This document shows, in pieces, positions 36,922-44,916 of a stretch of DNA of 59,850 bases. The notes beneath the pieces were generated by a model. It did no database searches, was not told where the DNA came from, and saw only the letters and a program-made list of their open reading frames with translations. Source of the DNA: Bacteriovoracales bacterium (lineage in GTDB: Bacteria > Bdellovibrionota > Bacteriovoracia > Bacteriovoracales > Bacteriovoracaceae); contig JASBRV010000083.1 in the NCBI GenBank assembly GCA_030149295.1, positions 1 through 59,850 on the forward strand, given 5' to 3'. How positions within the stretch are numbered: the first letter of the stretch is position 1; every line of letters begins with the position of its first letter. The position numbers and the translations under genes were made by a program.

Positions 36922-37644
36922 CTACTTATAACTCCTTAAAGGAAGAGAACCAGCACCTTTCACCCAATCACCGTACATGGGGTTTGGTAAAATGATAAAC
37001 TCAGTTCCCCATTTTGCTGAAGACTTATGGGTGGAGTGAACTCTCCCCTCGTAATCCCCCTCAAATATTTCACCAAAATCAGCGAGAGAATCTCCAATAA
37101 GCATAGCAATTTCACAATCTTTACTTAATTGCTTCCTTCTGAGTACTTTACTGGAAGTAGTTGTGCGGCCAATTATATCTTTATCATTAATTTTAAGACC
37201 GAGGTTTTTAAGGTTCTTAAGGGTTGCCGGTATAAGATGCTGCTTTCGATTAGTCACAAAGAGCACTCTTACCTCATTTTTTAAAGCTAACTTAATGAAA
37301 GCAAGGGAGCCAGGAAGATCTTTTGCCTTAGCTAAATTCACCCACTCTTCCCAGGTTTTACTAGAATAGTTATTGCTCGTTTTATAGAGCCAGCCTTGAT
37401 AAGGAGAATTGTCTAGTATAGTTTCATCAATATCAAGAACAATGCATTGCTTGCCTTTTTTCTTAATAACTTTATTGAGTAAATGATGAGTGGCCATATT
37501 GTAAGCTTGATAATACAGCGCTTTTACCTCCGGCGAATTTTGATAATATCGATTTCCCATTAGGAATTTTTCTTGAGGATTAGATACTTTTTTGCCATAG
37601 ACTGACCAGAAACTAAAAAATAATAAAAAGAATATCGTTTTCAT
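36922..37644 (-). CDS. HAD-family acid phosphatase, class IIIB / e(P4)-like
   Basis: This 240-residue exported phosphatase has a signal peptide (TIFFLLFFSFWSVYG) without a clear lipobox. The HAD motif I is IVLDIDETILDNSPYQGWL near residue 67, motif II is LFVTNRK near 133, and the acidic motif is LIGDSLADF near 182. Relatives (class B/C acid phosphatases, e(P4)) dephosphorylate nucleotides such as NMN and 5'-nucleotides in the periplasm, allowing nucleoside uptake. GGAGAG lies before the ATG. The gap to the EAL gene is 97 bases. Confidence 0.88.
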   Translation of the reverse strand: MKTIFFLLFFSFWSVYGKKVSNPQEKFLMGNRYYQNSPEVKALYYQAYNMATHHLLNKVIKKKGKQCIVLDIDETILDNSPYQGWLYKTSNNYSSKTWEEWVNLAKAKDLPGSLAFIKLALKNEVRVLFVTNRKQHLIPATLKNLKNLGLKINDKDIIGRTTTSSKVLRRKQLSKDCEIAMLIGDSLADFGEIFEGDYEGRVHSTHKSSAKWGTEFIILPNPMYGDWVKGAGSLPLRSYK

Positions 37645-37688
37645 GTTCTCTCCAAAATCGAAAAAGATAATTACACCTTTTCTCTATC

Positions 37689-38282
37689 TTATTTTTCTTG
37701 TTTATTCCAATGGCCATCTATAAATGAAGAAATTTTTGTTTGAAAATCTTGATCGGAAAAGCTCAAAAGTTTTCGATTATTGTTGAAGGATACCTCTTCG
37801 CCTATTTGATCTCCATGCTTTTCCAATATGGCCCTTACCTCTTTAAAGTCCAAAAAATGCAAAAGAGGATAAGGCGATCGATTGACGTAGTTTCCTCTAG
37901 CAGAAGCCTTTTCTCCTTCAAAGCGAAAAAAAGGATGAAAAGTCACAACCTGGATTCTTTCATTTAAGCCTAAACTTCTCACCTCTTCTTCAACAAGAGC
38001 AGAAAAGTTATAAAATTGAATGAAATTATCTCGAAAATTAGAAAAAGTAAGAATAAAACTCTCCTCTTCTTTATTTGCAAAGTCTATTAATTTATCAATG
38101 CAGAAATCTAATCCGGCACTATGATCTGAGCCATCAAAGTGGAAAATATGAAGTTTATTGTTTTTCACCTGATCTTTGGCAAATGGACAAATATTTTGAC
38201 CTATAATGACTGAATCAATCCATTTTTTAATAATTGTGGTTTTGATGTCGCGATTGTTTTTCAGTTGATCATTAGAAGCCAT
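37689..38282 (-). CDS. DUF1415-family protein
   Basis: This 197-residue cytoplasmic protein matches the DUF1415 family start (KKWIDSVIIGQNICPFAK near residue 20, with the conserved CPFA) and its later blocks QVVTFHPFFRFEG and YVNRSPYPLLHFL. The biochemical role of the family is unknown. It overlaps the 3' end of the vWA gene by 11 bases, so it is the third gene of the TolQ-like/vWA/DUF1415 unit. This coupling is probably transcriptional convenience but may be functional. Confidence 0.88.
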   Translation of the reverse strand: MASNDQLKNNRDIKTTIIKKWIDSVIIGQNICPFAKDQVKNNKLHIFHFDGSDHSAGLDFCIDKLIDFANKEEESFILTFSNFRDNFIQFYNFSALVEEEVRSLGLNERIQVVTFHPFFRFEGEKASARGNYVNRSPYPLLHFLDFKEVRAILEKHGDQIGEEVSFNNNRKLLSFSDQDFQTKISSFIDGHWNKQEK

Positions 38283-39183
38283 AGAAAAAACCTCCGTGAT
38301 CTTTAGCGAGTTCTTTTAAGAAAACATAAGCTTTTGAGTCACGATTTCTCACAAAACTAGATCCAACACCAATGGTATTGATGCGAACCTTTTTCTTTTT
38401 ATTTAACCGCTGCATATCCAAGAGGATTTGGCTAATTGAAGCTTCTTTAGATGAGTTACCCAAAGTAGGGGCGCCATCTGTTAGAAGGACTATATCAGAG
38501 AGGTTTTTATAATTTTGAAGAGCATAAGTTAAGACTTCCCTAGTCGGTGTATAACCTCTAGCCCTTAACTTTAAAAGAAAATTATATACACTATCTTTCT
38601 CAAAGCTTTCCAGGTTCCTTAGTCCACCCCACATTGGCTTAAAATTGAGTTGCCTAGAAGCAGGAAATTGAACCACATCCAATTCGTAGTCACTTGGCAT
38701 AGAGGTTATCAGCATTTTTAAGCCTGCCTTAACTTGACCTATCCTATCCTCTCTTACCATCGAACCAGATACATCGATAAGAAAAACGATCCTTTTCCCT
38801 TTAAATTTAAATCCTACATCGACAGGCAAGCCTTTACCTCTGTAATCAGCTTCTTCTTTAACAGGGACTTTAATATTTTTCAGTTTGTCTAATTCTTTGA
38901 TCAAACTCGCGACTTTCTCCTGAGAGGCTTTATATTTTGCCTTGATCGCTTCTTTTTCTTTTTTTTCTTCAATTAAGCTCTTAGCAATTTTTTCACTAAC
39001 GGCCTTTAATTCTTCATAACGAGACTCTATTTCCTTATCATTTTCAACCGCAACATTGGCCACTTCCTGGACAGCTTCTTGTCCTTTAGGTACTGCCACA
39101 TAAAGAATAATCACCGCCCCAAGTGCACCAGTGAGAATATCTAAAAGAGCAATATTAATACCGGATATCTCTCTTCTTCGCAT
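38272..39183 (-). CDS. Membrane-anchored vWA protein with ExbD/MotB-like N-terminus
   Basis: This 303-residue protein has one N-terminal membrane helix (INIALLDILTGALGAVIILY). An acidic residue in it (LLD) is placed like the proton-binding Asp of MotB/ExbD/TolR. A coiled coil spans about residues 35-100. A von Willebrand factor A domain with an intact MIDAS site follows: FLIDVSGSMVRED near 134, YTPTREVL near 213 and VLLTDGAPTLG near 230. The ATG at 39183 shares a base with the stop of the TolQ/MotA-like gene (TGATG) and has AAGGA upstream. Together they look like a proton-driven complex with a metal-binding output domain. Confidence 0.82.
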   Translation of the reverse strand: MRRREISGINIALLDILTGALGAVIILYVAVPKGQEAVQEVANVAVENDKEIESRYEELKAVSEKIAKSLIEEKKEKEAIKAKYKASQEKVASLIKELDKLKNIKVPVKEEADYRGKGLPVDVGFKFKGKRIVFLIDVSGSMVREDRIGQVKAGLKMLITSMPSDYELDVVQFPASRQLNFKPMWGGLRNLESFEKDSVYNFLLKLRARGYTPTREVLTYALQNYKNLSDIVLLTDGAPTLGNSSKEASISQILLDMQRLNKKKKVRINTIGVGSSFVRNRDSKAYVFLKELAKDHGGFFYGF

Positions 39184-39974
39184 CAAGATCCTTGATCGCC
39201 TCTCATGAATTGTTTTAATTCTAACTTATTCACAAAATGGGTGACGATATAGTCCTTAATAGTGGCATGAAGCATATCCATTTCTTCCAACAAGCGATGA
39301 TAAAAGCCGGTGGTGATTGCCCCTAAAATAAGAGCTAACAAAGTAGTATCAAAAGCGAGCCCTAACGAGGTTGAGATCATTTTCATATCCCCTTCATGAG
39401 CTATCCCTAGAGACTGAGAAAGACCAACAACGGTTCCCATAAAACCAAGACTTGGGATAAGCCACAAGAGATACCGAATATTATTTTGAGAAGCCTCATG
39501 AAACTCTCTTTGAAGATCACTTTGAATATTAATAATGTCGATGGTTTCCCCCATAGAATGGGTGGACTTAAATTTACTTATGGCAGAGAGAAGAACCCTG
39601 GGAAAGAGCATTCTCTTATGTGAGCCTTTGAGTTTACTTATCTTTTCCTCAATATTTGGTAGATCCATAGGTAAAAGAACGTGTTTATCTTTGGTACTCA
39701 AAAGATCTAAGTTAAAACCAGATCTCTCCACCTTAACAAGTTTTCTTTGCTTAATAATTTCTAACAACGCCCAAAGAAAAGAAAATAAGATTAATCCTTG
39801 AAAAAAACCTCCTGAAAGAATATTTCCCCCAAGAAATGTCAGAATTCTCGTCGCCACTGATTCGGTACCACTAAGGAGAAAGTAAAGAATCGTCACACTG
39901 GTTTGATAAATACCTGCCATAAAGAGGGCTACAAAATATGGCTTTTTAATTATTAATTTTTTATCGAATTTCAT
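39183..39974 (-). CDS. MotA/TolQ/ExbB-family proton channel
   Basis: This 263-residue inner-membrane protein has four predicted helices near residues 13-36, 48-70, 166-188 and 200-223. The last two carry the family signature (WLIPSLGFMGTVVGLSQSL and SLGLAFDTTLLALILGAI), including the conserved Gly-Thr and Thr-Thr positions. A cytoplasmic loop of ~90 residues lies between helices 2 and 3, as in ExbB/TolQ. Its partner is the immediately downstream vWA protein rather than a canonical ExbD or MotB. GAGGA precedes the ATG. Confidence 0.85.
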   Translation of the reverse strand: MKFDKKLIIKKPYFVALFMAGIYQTSVTILYFLLSGTESVATRILTFLGGNILSGGFFQGLILFSFLWALLEIIKQRKLVKVERSGFNLDLLSTKDKHVLLPMDLPNIEEKISKLKGSHKRMLFPRVLLSAISKFKSTHSMGETIDIINIQSDLQREFHEASQNNIRYLLWLIPSLGFMGTVVGLSQSLGIAHEGDMKMISTSLGLAFDTTLLALILGAITTGFYHRLLEEMDMLHATIKDYIVTHFVNKLELKQFMRGDQGS

Positions 39975-40070
39975 CCCACTATCCTCTATTAGGTATTGTA
40001 ATAGAAATTAAGATTTCTTTACAGCGTGAAAAAGCATTGCTTTGCTTAATGATAGAGATAAAATAAGGCT

Positions 40071-40520
40071 ATGCTAAATATTAAAGATGACGATTATCTA
40101 TTTTACGGTGAGCAACAATGCCTCCTACCACGTAAACTCAACTTTCTCATTGTCGATGACGATGACAATGTCAGAGACCTACTTGAGGAGTCAATTAAAG
40201 AAATGGGCTTTAATGGCGAAATCATAAGAAAGAGAAGTGTAGAAAATGCTATCAATTATTGTCAAAACGACAAGACACTCAATATTGACTTTATTTTATG
40301 CGATTGGAACTTAGAGGGCTTAAGTGGACTGGACTTTCTGATTAAAGTAAGAGAGATCCCAAAATTAAAGCAAATTCCCTTTCTCATGGTAACTGCCAAT
40401 GACAATGTGAGTGGAATGCTTATTGCCTCAAAAAAGGGCTGCTCTGACTATCTGGTAAAACCTTTCTCCCAAGAGGAGCTAGCTCTAAAGATTATCATAT
40501 CCTGGGAGAAGCATCACTAG
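40071..40520 (+). CDS. CheY-like response regulator receiver
   Basis: This 149-residue protein has a single receiver domain after a 20-residue N-terminal extension. The acidic pocket is VDDDDNV, the phospho-acceptor Asp is in LCDWNLEGLSGLDF, the switch Thr in MVTAN and the Lys in LVKPFSQEEL. There is no output domain, so it probably acts by protein contact, like CheY. It diverges from the TolQ-like/vWA operon across 96 bases, and no kinase is nearby. It could be part of the regulation of that motor-like pair, but only position suggests this. Confidence 0.9.
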   Translation: MLNIKDDDYLFYGEQQCLLPRKLNFLIVDDDDNVRDLLEESIKEMGFNGEIIRKRSVENAINYCQNDKTLNIDFILCDWNLEGLSGLDFLIKVREIPKLKQIPFLMVTANDNVSGMLIASKKGCSDYLVKPFSQEELALKIIISWEKHH

Positions 40521-40525
40521 GATAA

Positions 40526-41506
40526 TTAAAAAACGCTTCTTAATCGCTCATAAGAATCCTGAAGACTATTATCCTTCCATTTTGGATTTTTATCTTTATC
40601 TATTAAGAGCGCTCGCACACCCTCATGAAAGTCACCTTTCTCACAACACAAATAGGCATACTCTAAGTCCTTAAGAAAACACTCCTTAATATTTTTACCT
40701 GGTGACCATTGCAGCATCTCCCATGTAATCACCTTGCTTGCATGACTTCCTTCACGATAAAAGTTTAATGATTGTTTGATCCAATCCTCCAAGCCACTCT
40801 GTTGAGACCAGGACTCAAAAGCAAAGATGTCTTCTTTCTTTAAAAGCTCCTTCAATTGGTCATCTACAGTGCTAAAGTGTGAATCCGTATCAATTGTATC
40901 TATCGGCTCTAAATAAGTTTTCCATTGCTCACTTCCGATTACTACAGCTTCATGGGCCTTCCAATAAGACTCTCCCTTTACTACATGGTCAATAAGACCA
41001 AGCCTTTTTGCCCATATGGCGGGTAGACGGGCACCTGTCATAGCAAGAAAAATAGACCAATCACGTGGGATCCTTTGAAGGAAAAAGCTTGCACCAACAT
41101 CAGGAAAGAAACCAATGGTTACTTCCGGCATAGAGAAAATAGAGCCTTCACAGGCAATCCTTTCTTTACAAGCCTGCAACAAGCCCATACCCCCACCCAT
41201 GACAATGCCATGAACAAGGGCCGTGCAATCGTGGTTGTAGAGCCTTTGGTCTAGGCCATATTCTTCTTTAAAGAAAAAGTCCCAAGACGAACCTTTTTTA
41301 ATTTTTCTAACCACATCAACAACGTCTCCCCCCGCGCAGAAACTTTTTTCGCCGTGAGCACTAAGGATAAGAGGTTTAGCCTCCATTTCATCAAGACAAG
41401 AATTCATCTCAGACACAAGTGCTTCGTTAAGGACATTTAATTTTTGCGGGCGATTGAGAAAAACACCAGCAAATGAAGAGTGATTATGAAAATCTATGGA
41501 ATTCAT
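40526..41506 (-). CDS. 3-hydroxyisobutyryl-CoA hydrolase-like enoyl-CoA hydratase family protein
   Basis: This crotonase-fold protein of 326 residues matches the HIBYL-CoA hydrolase subgroup: FLNRPQKLNVLNEALV, then FCAGGDV, FFKEEYGLDQRL, GIVMGGGMGLLQACK and MPEVTIGFFPDVGASFFL. Such enzymes release 3-hydroxyisobutyrate during valine breakdown. It is somewhat short compared with the usual ~350 residues. No other valine-pathway gene is in the window. The ATG lies only nine bases after the end of the FKBP terminator T-run, leaving no obvious place for a separate promoter. Confidence 0.85.
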   Translation of the reverse strand: MNSIDFHNHSSFAGVFLNRPQKLNVLNEALVSEMNSCLDEMEAKPLILSAHGEKSFCAGGDVVDVVRKIKKGSSWDFFFKEEYGLDQRLYNHDCTALVHGIVMGGGMGLLQACKERIACEGSIFSMPEVTIGFFPDVGASFFLQRIPRDWSIFLAMTGARLPAIWAKRLGLIDHVVKGESYWKAHEAVVIGSEQWKTYLEPIDTIDTDSHFSTVDDQLKELLKKEDIFAFESWSQQSGLEDWIKQSLNFYREGSHASKVITWEMLQWSPGKNIKECFLKDLEYAYLCCEKGDFHEGVRALLIDKDKNPKWKDNSLQDSYERLRSVF

Positions 41507-41515
41507 TTTTGCACC

Positions 41516-41542
41516 AAAAAAAGCCCTCTATTTCCAGAGGGC
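41516..41542 (-). terminator. Intrinsic terminator after the FKBP gene
   Basis: On the minus strand a perfect 7-bp stem (GCCCTCT, positions 41542-41536, with AGAGGGC, 41529-41523) closes a six-base loop and is followed by seven T (41522-41516). It is unusually close to the next start codon (41506). Confidence 0.92.
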
Positions 41543-41570
41543 CGTTTTATTTTTAAAAAAAGGCTTATTT

Positions 41571-42263
41571 TTATTTCTTTTTCTTTTCTTCGTTCTTTGC
41601 AATTTTTAAAAGCTCAACTGTGAAATCGAGAGTTGCTCCACCAGGTATCTTTGGAGGCGCACCATTTACACCGTAAGCGAGTTCGGAAGGAATGACCAAG
41701 CGAATTTTACCACCTTCTTTTACCTTCTGAACCCCCTCAGTCCAGCCTTTGATTACTTGATTAAGAGGAAAAGTAACTGGCTTTCCTCTCTGAATTGAAG
41801 AATCAAAAACAGTACCATCGATAAGCTTACCTTCGTAGTGTACTTCGACTGTATCAGTGGCCTTCGGCATAGCCCCTGAACCTTCTTTTATGACTTTGTA
41901 TACTAAACCAGATTCTGTTTTTACAGCTCCGTCTTCTTTAGCAAACTTTTCTAGGAAAGATTCACCTTCTTTCTTTTGCGCTTCCGCTGCTTTTTCAATT
42001 CTCCCTTTAAAGAGAGATTGTATTTTCATACGAAATTCATCGACATTTACTTCGGCCTTGGAGCCGGTTGCAGCATCCCTTAAGCCCATCGTAACAGCAG
42101 ATACTTCTTCATCACTTAGACTTAAGTTTTTCATACGTTGACCCATTGTATGACCAACAGAGTAAAACGTTTTGAGTTCATCATTACTCAGGCTAACTCT
42201 CTTTTCTTTATTACAAGAAATTAAAGCCAGTAGAGCAACCAAGAGAATTGCAGACTTTTTCAT
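41571..42263 (-). CDS. FKBP-type peptidyl-prolyl isomerase lipoprotein
   Basis: This 230-residue Mip/FkpA-type isomerase has a lipoprotein signal (lipobox LISC, Cys17). An N-terminal helical dimerisation region (residues 25-110) is followed by an FKBP domain near 115-222 with VEVHYEGKLIDGTVFDSS, VIKGWTEGVQKVKEGG and IPSELAYGVNGAP. It should assist folding of envelope proteins from the membrane. AAGGAAGG precedes the ATG, and a strong terminator follows. Confidence 0.93.
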   Translation of the reverse strand: MKKSAILLVALLALISCNKEKRVSLSNDELKTFYSVGHTMGQRMKNLSLSDEEVSAVTMGLRDAATGSKAEVNVDEFRMKIQSLFKGRIEKAAEAQKKEGESFLEKFAKEDGAVKTESGLVYKVIKEGSGAMPKATDTVEVHYEGKLIDGTVFDSSIQRGKPVTFPLNQVIKGWTEGVQKVKEGGKIRLVIPSELAYGVNGAPPKIPGGATLDFTVELLKIAKNEEKKKK

Positions 42264-42336
42264 AAACCTTCCTTTTTGGTTTTATATTATTAGCAATAGG
42301 TTACCTAGAAGAATTGAGGGAATCAACCCCTAAACA

Positions 42337-43011
42337 CTAGAATTCATTAACGGATGGGAGAAGAGCACTCCATTGATCAGGTGAGAGCTCATTCTTTTTA
42401 TGAATCTGAAACCAAGAATCTTTCCAATTTTCCCAAGCAACCGTCTCTTCACCTAGACGATCGAACAGACCTGGACTTGTCGCAATGGTCAAAAGTGGAA
42501 TGACTCTTCGCAAATAAGTCGAGAAGTTTTTATGAACAAATTTCGTTAATTGCTTTAACTTTGGTCCCATATTCTGTTTAAGAACCTCACAATCAATCGA
42601 CTGGTAGCAAAGGACTAGAAGTGGTAAACCTTTTCTCTCAACGGTATTCAGTAAAGCATAGAGTTCAGGCAAAATTTTACTGTGAAGGACTGCCAACTGG
42701 TTTGGGCTCCAAGAAGGCTTTTTTCCCTCCCCTTGCAACCGTACTATGACCTCTTTTGAATAAAGAGATGCAGCCCTGCTATCTAAGATTACAGTTTGTC
42801 CAGGCCTTGCCTGTAAATTAAGTTCTAAAAGAGCAATCCTTAAGGATTGCTTAGTTCGCAAGACACCCATCCTCGCTTTGTCGGCCATTTCTTTTTCTTG
42901 GGAAACGACAACCTTTTCCTCGACAATATTAGCCCGTCTATCGATGCTAGAGCACGCGAGCATGTTAATAAAAAGAGAAATATAAAGGGCTGTTTTAAAA
43001 ACCTGCTTCAT
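42337..43011 (-). CDS. Lipoprotein of unknown function
   Basis: This 224-residue protein has a lipoprotein signal (lipobox MLAC, Cys20). The mature part is predicted helical, with a Lys/Arg/Glu-rich segment, a Pro/Gly-containing stretch (RPGQTVILDSRAA) and a Cys pair (CYQSIDCEVL). No family is recognised. ATG 43011 is chosen because it directly precedes the signal peptide; a 17-codon longer frame adds hydrophilic residues before it. It overlaps the 3' end of rnhA by 17 bases, so it is probably translated with it. Confidence 0.7.
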   Translation of the reverse strand: MKQVFKTALYISLFINMLACSSIDRRANIVEEKVVVSQEKEMADKARMGVLRTKQSLRIALLELNLQARPGQTVILDSRAASLYSKEVIVRLQGEGKKPSWSPNQLAVLHSKILPELYALLNTVERKGLPLLVLCYQSIDCEVLKQNMGPKLKQLTKFVHKNFSTYLRRVIPLLTIATSPGLFDRLGEETVAWENWKDSWFQIHKKNELSPDQWSALLPSVNEF

Positions 43012-43633
43012 CAAGCGCCTTATTTGCCAGTTGGTCACAGTATTCGTTTTGAGGATGTCCACTATGACCTTTCACCCAACGTAGTTTTATATTGGAAAAC
43101 TTTTCAGAAAGAGAGTCTAGTTCCTGCCATAATTCGACATTCTCCGGCACCTTCTTGTCAGCCTTCTTCCACCCTCTTGCCTTCCAGCCTTTCACCCACT
43201 GAGAAAGACCGTCAACCACATATTTTGAATCACTAAAGAGAAGAATAAATGCTTTTTCCTTTCCTTGTGCTTCGAGAAACTTTAAACATTCAATGGCACC
43301 TTGAAGCTCCATTCTATTGTTTGTTGTATTGGTCTCAACGCCAGAGCCTTCAAAAACGATGGACTCATCATTCTTTTGAACAAGCGATCCCCATGCACCA
43401 GGACCAGGATTTCCCCGACAAGCACCATCAGAAAACGCAAGATATTCATAACCCTTTTTAAGCTCATCACTCAATACAAAGTCACCGCCACTAACTTCAT
43501 TAGTGGCCTCTTCCAAACTCTTTAACTCTTTTGATAGGGCATCAAGGGAGCCTTTTGACTCATCACTAACAAAGGCACGTAAGTCCCTTAAAACTCTTAA
43601 GAATTGATTTTTTTTATTTTTTGTGATGCGCAA
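42995..43633 (-). CDS. rnhA: Ribonuclease HI with N-terminal extension
   Basis: RNase HI removes RNA from RNA-DNA hybrids. The catalytic domain starts near residue 68: FSDGACRGNPGPG (Asp), TNNRMELQGAIECL (Glu), LLFSDSKYVVDGLSQW (Asp) and GHSGHPQNEYCDQLA (His, Asp), so all active-site residues are present. About 65 charged residues precede it; this extension does not look like the known hybrid-binding domain (no WYxV pattern) and is unassigned. It diverges from the PTPS-family gene. Confidence 0.92.
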   Translation of the reverse strand: MRITKNKKNQFLRVLRDLRAFVSDESKGSLDALSKELKSLEEATNEVSGGDFVLSDELKKGYEYLAFSDGACRGNPGPGAWGSLVQKNDESIVFEGSGVETNTTNNRMELQGAIECLKFLEAQGKEKAFILLFSDSKYVVDGLSQWVKGWKARGWKKADKKVPENVELWQELDSLSEKFSNIKLRWVKGHSGHPQNEYCDQLANKALDEAGF

Positions 43634-43703
43634 ACGAAATGACCTTTAAACCTCAATTTCTAGATAGTTATCATAGACGAAATCCAATCATTTGAATAGA
43701 ATT

Positions 43704-43729
43704 TTATCCTCACGCTAACACGAGGATGA
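43704..43729 (+). promoter_or_regulatory. Hairpin covering the ribosome binding site and start of the PTPS gene
   Basis: ATCCTC (43706-43711) pairs perfectly with GAGGAT (43722-43727), extendable by one G-U and one A-T pair. The 3' arm contains both the GAGG Shine-Dalgarno and part of the ATG. Because GAGG abuts the ATG with no spacing, TTG at 43732, six bases after GAGG, may be the true start. Confidence 0.45.
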
Positions 43730-44217
43730 CTTTGGATTACTCTATTAAAGTCTATAAACAATACTTCAACTTTGCTTCATCACACTTTCTTATTTTTAAA
43801 GATGGCACAAGAGAACCACTTCATGGCCATAACTATAGAGTCAAACTCAAGGGCGAAGCATGTCAACTAGAAGCTGATATGGTTTTCGACTTTTTAGACA
43901 TTAAACCTATTGTGAGAGAAGTTTGTGATACTCTGGATCATAAACTCCTTCTTCCAGGAGAAAATGACCAGTTAAAAATTGAAGAAAAAGAGGGTTCTCT
44001 TCATGTTACACCACCAGATGGTGACCTCTTTGTATTTCCCAAAAAAGATGTACTTATTCTTCCTTTGCCCAACACAAGTGCAGAAAGACTGGCCATATAT
44101 CTTGCCAAAAGAATCCACTCCACAGTGAGAGAGAGATATCATTTCAATTTTCCTAGATTAGAAATTGAAGTTGAAGAGACACCAGGACAATGCGCCGTCT
44201 ACACTTTCGAAGCTTAA
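43726..44217 (+). CDS. 6-pyruvoyl-tetrahydropterin synthase / QueD-family protein
   Basis: This 163-residue enzyme has the T-fold PTPS layout. Zinc ligands are His20 (FNFASSHF), His33 and His35 (LHGHNY). Later blocks are DFLDIKPIVREVCDTLDH, NTSAERLAIYLAKRI and VEETPGQCAVY. The segment before HGH is KDGTREPLHGHNY: the catalytic Cys of QueD is missing and Glu30 stands three residues before His33. That Glu placement is reported for PTPS-III-type enzymes that feed folate synthesis in place of FolB. So a folate-bypass role competes with the queuosine role. Start choice is uncertain (ATG 43726 or TTG 43732). Confidence 0.85.
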   Translation: MTLDYSIKVYKQYFNFASSHFLIFKDGTREPLHGHNYRVKLKGEACQLEADMVFDFLDIKPIVREVCDTLDHKLLLPGENDQLKIEEKEGSLHVTPPDGDLFVFPKKDVLILPLPNTSAERLAIYLAKRIHSTVRERYHFNFPRLEIEVEETPGQCAVYTFEA

Positions 44218-44235
44218 AACGAGGATAAACTAAGC

Positions 44236-44916
44236 ATGAATTTTATTGAACTAAAGCCTGGTACTAGCGTAGAAGGTGATATTATCACCGCTTATAGAAG
44301 CGAGAAAAAAGCTTCTACTTACACCTATATCATGGCCGGTGTTCATGGCGATGAAGTCGAGGGTGTTTATGTATTAAATAAACTCTATGAGTGGCTGCAA
44401 GGTATTGAGGAAGCCCCATGTTCCTATATTATTATTCCCATTTTAAATGTCGATGGGTACAGGGCCGGTACAAGAGTTAATAGCCATGGTGTAGACCTTA
44501 ATAGAAACTACCCCACAAAAAACTGGGACCCGACTGCACGCGAGCCTAAGTATCATCCAGGAAGTGCACCTTTGAGTGAGCCTGAAAACCAATATCTCGA
44601 TAAACTCTTTCAAAAATATCCTCCTCACTTCATACTTACCATCCACTCTTGGAAACCCATTGTTAATTACAATGGAGATTGTGAAGAGGCGGCTAAATTT
44701 CTCTCTCTGTACAATAAATATGAAATTGCTGGGGATATTGGTTACCCCACACCCGGCTCTCTTGGAGAATATGCTCCAGGACACTATAATTCACCAGTTA
44801 TTACCTTTGAATGTCCTGTTCTCAAAGAAGGTCTCTCTTTGAATGATATATGGGAACAAAACGAAGAGGCTTTTAAGCAATTTCTCCTTTCTGAGCATGT
44901 CAAAGCTCCCTCCTAA
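44236..44916 (+). CDS. M14-family zinc carboxypeptidase, MpaA-like
   Basis: This 226-residue metallopeptidase has the short M14 layout of murein peptide amidase A. Zinc ligands are His37 and Glu40 (GVHGDEVEG), with the third His in LTIHSWKP. The substrate-binding Arg/Asn segment is DLNRNYPTKNW and the catalytic Glu lies in ITFECP. MpaA cleaves the gamma-D-Glu/diaminopimelate bond in murein peptides during recycling. No signal peptide is present, consistent with a cytoplasmic recycling enzyme. It overlaps the HDAC-family gene by 20 bases and follows the PTPS gene by 18. Confidence 0.85.
   Translation: MNFIELKPGTSVEGDIITAYRSEKKASTYTYIMAGVHGDEVEGVYVLNKLYEWLQGIEEAPCSYIIIPILNVDGYRAGTRVNSHGVDLNRNYPTKNWDPTAREPKYHPGSAPLSEPENQYLDKLFQKYPPHFILTIHSWKPIVNYNGDCEEAAKFLSLYNKYEIAGDIGYPTPGSLGEYAPGHYNSPVITFECPVLKEGLSLNDIWEQNEEAFKQFLLSEHVKAPS

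Noticed and set aside
37689..40520. Reading the channel/vWA/receiver genes as a Zorya-type phage defence system
   Set aside because: The MotA-like and MotB-like parts are suggestive, but there is no OmpA domain in the partner, no ZorC/D/E-like gene, and no other defence genes nearby.
42961..43061. Longer frame for the lipoprotein gene starting at 43062
   Set aside because: It would add 17 hydrophilic residues ahead of a complete lipoprotein signal and lies deeper inside rnhA.
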